Assembly (NCBI RefSeq): GCF_048320135.1
Contig: NZ_CP182947.1
Location: 5,146,001-5,210,000 of the forward strand
DNA from: Ideonella_A sakaiensis_A
GTDB taxonomy: Bacteria > Pseudomonadota > Gammaproteobacteria > Burkholderiales > Burkholderiaceae_C
DNA length: 64,000 nt
Direction of reading: 5' to 3'
This document shows positions 59,844 through 64,000 of the stretch, piece after piece. A program made the translations under genes and the position numbers. The number at the start of each line of letters is the position of its first letter. The first letter of the stretch is position 1. A model generated the notes under the pieces. That model worked only from the letters and a program-made list of their open reading frames with translations, did not search any database and was not told the origin of the DNA.

Positions 59844-61601
59844 ATGAGTGTTGATGTCGATATCGGCCAGGCCAGCGACCGCGGGCCGCAGCCGCTGAAC
59901 GAGGATTTCTGCGCCTGGCGCGACGATGGCGAGGCGCATGGCCTCGTCGCCGCGCTGGCCGACGGCGTCTCGAGCGGCGGCGGCGGCCGCGATGCGGCAC
60001 GCAGCACGGTGCTGTCGCTGGTCAACGACCACGGCGCCGCGCCAGATACCTGGGATACGACGGCGGTGCTCGATCGGCTGATCGGCGCACAGAACGCCTG
60101 GCTTGCCGACCACAACCGCCGCCGCCAGGGCGTGCGCCAGGACGGCGCGCCGGCGATCGGCCTGACGACGCTGACCGCGTTCGTATTGCGTGGCCATTCG
60201 TACACGGTGGCCCACGTCGGCGACAGCCGCGCCTGGCTGCTGCGCGGCAGCGACGATGCGGCGGCGCTGATCCAGCTGACGCAGGACCACTGCTTCGAGC
60301 AACCCGACATGCGCAGCCGGCTGACGCGTGCGGTCGGCCTCGACGACCGCGTCCGCGTCGACTACGTGCAGGGCGAACTGCAGCAGGGCGATGCCTTCAT
60401 CCTGACCAGCGACGGCGTGCATGGCGAGCTGTCGCGCACGCAGATTGCGGCGATTGCCGGCGCTGCGCCCGATGCGCAGGCGGCGAGCACCGCGTTGGTG
60501 CGCGCTGCGCTGGCCGCCGGCGGCCGCGACAACGCCAGCGCGCTGGTCGTACGCATCCGCGGCCTCGCGAAGGCCCGGCTCGAGGACTGGCTGCTGCAGG
60601 GCCGCCAGTTGCCGCTGCCGCGTGCGATGAAACCGGGCGACCGGCTCGACGGATACCAGATCACCGCCACCGTCGCAAACAACGGCGTGCACCGGCTGTA
60701 TCAGGCGCGCGATGTCGCGACGCAGCGGCTGGTCGCGATCAAGACGCTGCACGAGGCGCGTGCCAGCGACCGCGAGGAGCGCGCGATGCTGGCCCACGAG
60801 GCCTGGCTGGCCAGCCGCGTCGCGCCGTTTGCCGGCAGCGACCGCGGCACCGGCGCCGAGGCCGGGCTGGTGCGTGTGCACGAGGTTGCCGAGCCGAGCG
60901 CCTGCTATACCGTCTACGACTGGCATGCCGGCCGCACGCTCGAGCAGCATCTGGCCGCAGGCCGCCGTTTCGAGGTGGCCGAAATCGTCGCCGCGGCGAT
61001 CGCGATCAGCAAGGCGCTCGGCCGGCTGCACCGGCATGGCGTGATCCACCGCGACATCAAGCCCGGCAACCTGCACCTCGGCGACGACGGCCAGTGGCGC
61101 ATCCTTGACCTCGGCGCGGCGATCTCCGGCAGCGAGCCGAAATCGCTGCGCACCTTGCACGCGGGCACGCCGAGCTACATGAACCCCGAGCAGTGGTCGC
61201 GCGAGAACCACGTGCCGGCCGATCGCGGCAGCGACCTCTATGCGCTCGGCGTCACGCTTTACCAGTGGCTGACCGGCCGCCTGCCGTACGGCGAGATCGA
61301 GCCCTACCAGCGAACCCGCCACCTGAGCGACCCGCCGGCGCCATCGCGGCGCCGGCCCGATGTGCCGGTCTGGCTCGACCATGTCGTGCTGAAGCTGATC
61401 GCGATCGACCCGGCGCAGCGTTTCGAGACCGCCGAGGAATTGCTGCTTGCGCTCGAACGCGGCGCGTCGCGCCAGCTTGGCGCGCCGCCGGCCACGCCGC
61501 TGATCAACCGCGACCCGGCGCTGTTGTGGAAACTCGCCTTTGCCGTCGCGATGCTGTTCAACCTGCTGCTGATCTACTGGCTGCTTTTCCTGCCACGCTG
61601 A
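59844..61601 (+). CDS. bifunctional PP2C phosphatase/Ser-Thr protein kinase, membrane-anchored
   Basis: 585 residues. Residues 1-240 are a PP2C domain with its metal-binding Asp residues: ADGVSSGGGG (39-48), HVGDSRAW (124-131), TSDGVHGEL (188-195) and GRDNAS (227-232). Residues 270-535 are a Hanks-type kinase: VAIK (Lys300), HRDIKPGN (402-409), DLGAA (422-426, DLG instead of DFG), TPSYMNPEQ. The glycine loop (ATVANNGVHR) is degenerate. One C-terminal hydrophobic helix (561-583) should anchor it with both domains in the cytoplasm. It lies between nirB and the nitrate transporter gene. Confidence 0.9.
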   Translation: MSVDVDIGQASDRGPQPLNEDFCAWRDDGEAHGLVAALADGVSSGGGGRDAARSTVLSLVNDHGAAPDTWDTTAVLDRLIGAQNAWLADHNRRRQGVRQDGAPAIGLTTLTAFVLRGHSYTVAHVGDSRAWLLRGSDDAAALIQLTQDHCFEQPDMRSRLTRAVGLDDRVRVDYVQGELQQGDAFILTSDGVHGELSRTQIAAIAGAAPDAQAASTALVRAALAAGGRDNASALVVRIRGLAKARLEDWLLQGRQLPLPRAMKPGDRLDGYQITATVANNGVHRLYQARDVATQRLVAIKTLHEARASDREERAMLAHEAWLASRVAPFAGSDRGTGAEAGLVRVHEVAEPSACYTVYDWHAGRTLEQHLAAGRRFEVAEIVAAAIAISKALGRLHRHGVIHRDIKPGNLHLGDDGQWRILDLGAAISGSEPKSLRTLHAGTPSYMNPEQWSRENHVPADRGSDLYALGVTLYQWLTGRLPYGEIEPYQRTRHLSDPPAPSRRRPDVPVWLDHVVLKLIAIDPAQRFETAEELLLALERGASRQLGAPPATPLINRDPALLWKLAFAVAMLFNLLLIYWLLFLPR

Positions 61602-61642
61602 AGATGGCTTGGCGGCAGGTCGGCAGCGGATCGGTCGTCCGC

Positions 61643-62917
61643 TCATGGCCGCGCCGTCTTCAGCCCGGCGCCGGCGCCGCGGTCTTCGGGTGTCGACAAC
61701 GCCGCATCAGCAGGCCGGGCGCGGCCGCCTTTTTCGGCCCAGGTGCGGGTCCAGCGGATCTGCACGACGCGCAGCATCAGCAGCATCGCCAGCGCCAGCA
61801 CCGCAAACGAGACAAAACCCCACAGATAGGTGCCGGTCAGCTGCATCGACTGGCCCATCGCATTCGGCAGGAAGCCGCCGCCGAGCGCACCGACCTCGCC
61901 GATCATCGAACCGGCAACCGCCGTCGTCAGCGGCCAGCGCAGCGGCACCAGCTGGAACAGCGCGCCATTGCCGGCGCCGAGCGCGGCGAAGCACGCCATG
62001 AACAGCAGCGTCGTGACAACGACCGAGCCGCCGGAGAAACCGCACAGCACCAGCGTCAGCGCAACCATCAGCAGCACCCCGCTCAGCGTCGTAATGCCGC
62101 CGAGCCGATCGGCAACATGGCCGCCGACGACGCGCACCGCCGAGCCCATCAGCGTCGCCAGCATCGTCAATTGCCCCGCCTCGACCTTCGTGACGCCGAA
62201 CTGGTCGTGGAAATAGGTCGGCAGAAAACTCGCGAGGCCGATGAAGCCACCGAAGGTGATCACATAGATCAGGCTGAACGCCCATCCGTCCTTCTCGAAC
62301 AGGCACGAGACATGTTCACGCAGCGTCTGGTGCTCGCGGTCCGGCGGCTCCTTCGCGACCCACCACATCACGACCATCGGCAGCAGCATCGTGCAGGCGG
62401 CCAGCCCATAAACCGCCGACCAGCCGAACTTCATCGCCAGCGGCGGCGCAAACAGCACCGCCAGCACGGTGCCCGAGTTGCCGGCGCCGGCAATGCCCAT
62501 CGCCAGCCCCTTGTATTGCGCCGGGAACCAGCCGGAGCCGAGCGACAACGCAACGCCGAAACTGGCGCCAGCGATGCCGAGCAGCACACCCATCGCCAGC
62601 ACCTCGTTGTAACTGTCGACGAGGAAAAAGCCGTAGATCAGCGCGGCGACGATCAGCGCCATCTCGACCATCGCGGCATTCTTGCGGCCGATATATTGCG
62701 CCAGCACGCCGAGCGGGAAGCGCATCAGCGCGCCGGCGAGGATAGGCACCGACACCATGAAACCTTTCTGCGCCGCATCGAGGCCGAAACTCTCGCTGAT
62801 GAACGGCGCCATCGCACCGTTCAGCACCCAGATCGCGAAGCAGAAATCGAAATAGAGAAACGACGCGGCAAGCGTCGGCCAGTGGCCGGAACGCAAGAAG
62901 GTCTTGAAGCTGGACAT
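61643..62917 (-). CDS. NarK-type nitrate/nitrite MFS transporter
   Basis: 424 residues with about twelve membrane helices. Nitrate-porter features include SESFGLDAAQKGFMVSVPILAGALMRFPLG, the first nitrate signature GIAGASFGVALSLGSGWFPAQYKG in abbreviated form (GASFGVALSL, WFPAQYKG), and a GNGALFQLVPLRW segment in the second half. The ATG at 62917 gives the typical N-terminus; an upstream open frame is non-protein-like. Convergent with the kinase gene by 41 bases. Confidence 0.92.
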   Translation of the reverse strand: MSSFKTFLRSGHWPTLAASFLYFDFCFAIWVLNGAMAPFISESFGLDAAQKGFMVSVPILAGALMRFPLGVLAQYIGRKNAAMVEMALIVAALIYGFFLVDSYNEVLAMGVLLGIAGASFGVALSLGSGWFPAQYKGLAMGIAGAGNSGTVLAVLFAPPLAMKFGWSAVYGLAACTMLLPMVVMWWVAKEPPDREHQTLREHVSCLFEKDGWAFSLIYVITFGGFIGLASFLPTYFHDQFGVTKVEAGQLTMLATLMGSAVRVVGGHVADRLGGITTLSGVLLMVALTLVLCGFSGGSVVVTTLLFMACFAALGAGNGALFQLVPLRWPLTTAVAGSMIGEVGALGGGFLPNAMGQSMQLTGTYLWGFVSFAVLALAMLLMLRVVQIRWTRTWAEKGGRARPADAALSTPEDRGAGAGLKTARP

Positions 62918-62947
62918 GGCCTGCCCTCCACACGGTTGGAATCTGGT

Positions 62948-63010
62948 CCGTCCGGGCGGGCGGACGGCTGCTTGTTCAGAAAGCACACGGGTACTCACCG
63001 CATCGTGAGT
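62948..63010 (-). promoter_or_regulatory. tandem six-base-loop hairpins in the nitrate-transporter leader
   Basis: On the minus strand ACTCAC-GATGCG-GTGAGT (62993-63010) is followed, 25 bases on, by CCGTCCG-CCCGCC-CGGACGG (62948-62967). Both are perfect stems with six-base loops and G at loop position 4. They resemble the paired hairpins bound by ANTAR regulators, though the usual A at position 1 is missing. GGAGGG before the ATG is the ribosome site. Confidence 0.4.
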
Positions 63011-63135
63011 TCGGCCCCGCGGGTGTGCAGGTGTCGGGCCGGGCGCGTCGTTACGCCCGCAGTGGTCATAGCAGCAAGCGTGCCAACCCGGCCACGAGCG
63101 CCGCGGCAGGCGCGGACCTTGCTGAATGCGGACCA

Positions 63136-64000
63136 TGATTTCCGTTCTGCTCGTCAGCGACAGCCCGCAGGCGCCTGCGGGACTGTCCGCCGACCTCGTT
63201 TCTGCGGGTTTTCACCTAATTGGTGCAAGCGACTGGCGCAATCTGGTGCGCGACGCGTTGCAGCACGATCCGGCGCTGGTCGTCGTCGATGCGCCGCGTC
63301 CTGACGACGAGGTGTTTGCTGCGCTGGCCGGCCTGCATGCGACGCACCCGCTGCCGGTGCTGCTGTTCACGCAAAGCCCCGATGCGCAGCGAATCGAGCA
63401 GTCGCTCGCCGCCGGCGTTGCCGAACATGTGGTCGATGCGTTTGCGCCGCACCGGCTGCGCCCGCTCGCGCACCTGGCGATCGCGCGTTTCCGCCGCGAG
63501 CAGGCGCTGCAGCAGCGGCTGGCCGAACTGCAACGGCGCTTCGACGAACGCAAGCTGGTCGACCGCGCGAAGGCGGTGCTGATGCGCGCGCGGCAGATTC
63601 CGGAAGACGAGGCGTTCCGGATGCTGCAGGTCGCGTCGATGCACACCAACTGCCGCGTCGGCCAGGTCTCGCAGCAGGTGATCGATGCGGCCCGCTTCGC
63701 CGAGGCGGTGAACCGCGCCGGGCAGCTGCGCATGTTCAGCCAGCAACTCGTCAAGCTGGCAGCGCTGCGGTCGCTTTCTGACGATCCGGCGGCCGATACC
63801 GCGCGGCTGGCCGACCTGCTGCAGCGCGGCCGCGGCAACCTGCAGGCGCTGCGCCGCGGCCTTGCCGCCGCGACCTATGGCGACCTGCTGGATGCTGTCG
63901 AGCTGCCGTGGCAGCAACTCGAGGCAGCGCTGCAACATGCCAGGCCGTCGCTGCCGGTGATCGACGCGCTCGCCGAGCAACTGCTGCAGCAGGCCGAGCG
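63136..64000 (+). CDS. ANTAR response regulator with PilJ/NarX-like nitrate-sensing domain, 3' end outside window
   Basis: At least 288 residues; open at the right edge. Residues 1-125 form a receiver-like domain (VLLVSDSPQ, DPALVVVDAPRPDDEVF) with Asp52 in roughly the phosphoacceptor position. Residues 128-188 match an RNA-binding ANTAR domain (LVDRAKAVLMRARQIPEDEAFRML, with the conserved AKxxLM). From 190 on, AVNRAGQLRMFSQQLVKLAAL matches the P-box of NarX/NarQ and the PilJ domain that binds nitrate or nitrite. An alternative ATG lies at 63127. Divergent from the nitrate transporter. Confidence 0.85.

Noticed and set aside
59778..61646. 622-codon open frame antisense to the PP2C-kinase gene
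   Set aside because: Composition typical of a reversed high-GC gene; no ribosome site and no family resemblance.

Overview
This is a high-GC chromosomal segment, roughly two-thirds G+C by eye, from a betaproteobacterium. The evidence is the neighbourhood mogA-yjgA(darP)-pmbA, rpsU next to a YqeY protein, a trmJ/cysE pair, many ABC and TRAP solute importers, and a box-type benzoate locus with a BoxR/BzdR-like regulator. Burkholderiales or Rhodocyclales both fit; I cannot name a genus. No plasmid, phage, transposase, CRISPR array, tRNA or rRNA signature is visible.

Layout. 1-7 kb: a DUF3016 exported protein, aroQ, an NDH-2-like flavoprotein and a four-gene sugar-type ABC importer. 7-14 kb: single genes, namely a GST, two MFS permeases, a haloacetate-dehalogenase-like hydrolase, a PEP-mutase/isocitrate-lyase-family enzyme, an Mrr-like membrane protein, a MaoC hydratase and a crotonase. 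14-29.5 kb: the aerobic benzoyl-CoA epoxide (box) locus. boxC-boxB-boxA run leftwards. boxR, a DUF4863 gene, benzoate-CoA ligase, a hydrolase and a complete LivKHMGF-type importer run rightwards or diverge, followed by a thioesterase, a VOC protein and a GST. 29.5-38.5 kb: a second aromatic locus. An MhpA-type monooxygenase, a DUF2783 protein and an HpaI-type aldolase diverge from 3-hydroxybenzoate 6-hydroxylase, gentisate dioxygenase, fumarylpyruvate hydrolase and a DctPQM TRAP importer. 38.5-53.9 kb: mostly housekeeping (XdhC, SuhB-type phosphatase, TrmJ, CysE, MogA, DarP, PmbA, S21, YqeY, YhiN, YbiB) plus a second TRAP system whose binding protein and membrane subunits converge. 54-64 kb: assimilatory nitrate/nitrite reduction (nasA, nirD, nirB, a narK-type transporter), a PP2C-kinase fusion embedded among them, and an ANTAR regulator fused to a PilJ/NarX-like sensor domain that runs off the right edge.

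How it fits together. Benzoate would enter through the Liv-type ABC system, be thioesterified by the CoA ligase, epoxidised by BoxAB and ring-opened by BoxC. BoxR is expected to sense benzoyl-CoA. Four GCA-N6-TGC palindromes sit on two good sigma-70 promoters, one before boxC and one before DUF4863-ligase, and look like its operators. 3-Hydroxybenzoate would enter through the TRAP system and pass through gentisate to fumarate and pyruvate. A large MarR-like palindrome overlaps the promoter of that operon, but no regulator gene lies next to it. In the nitrate block the ANTAR-PilJ protein carries a NarX-like nitrate-binding motif, and tandem hairpins with six-base loops lie before the divergent transporter gene. 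A palindromic REP-like repeat of about 70 bp recurs six times, always between genes and mostly inside the catabolic operons.
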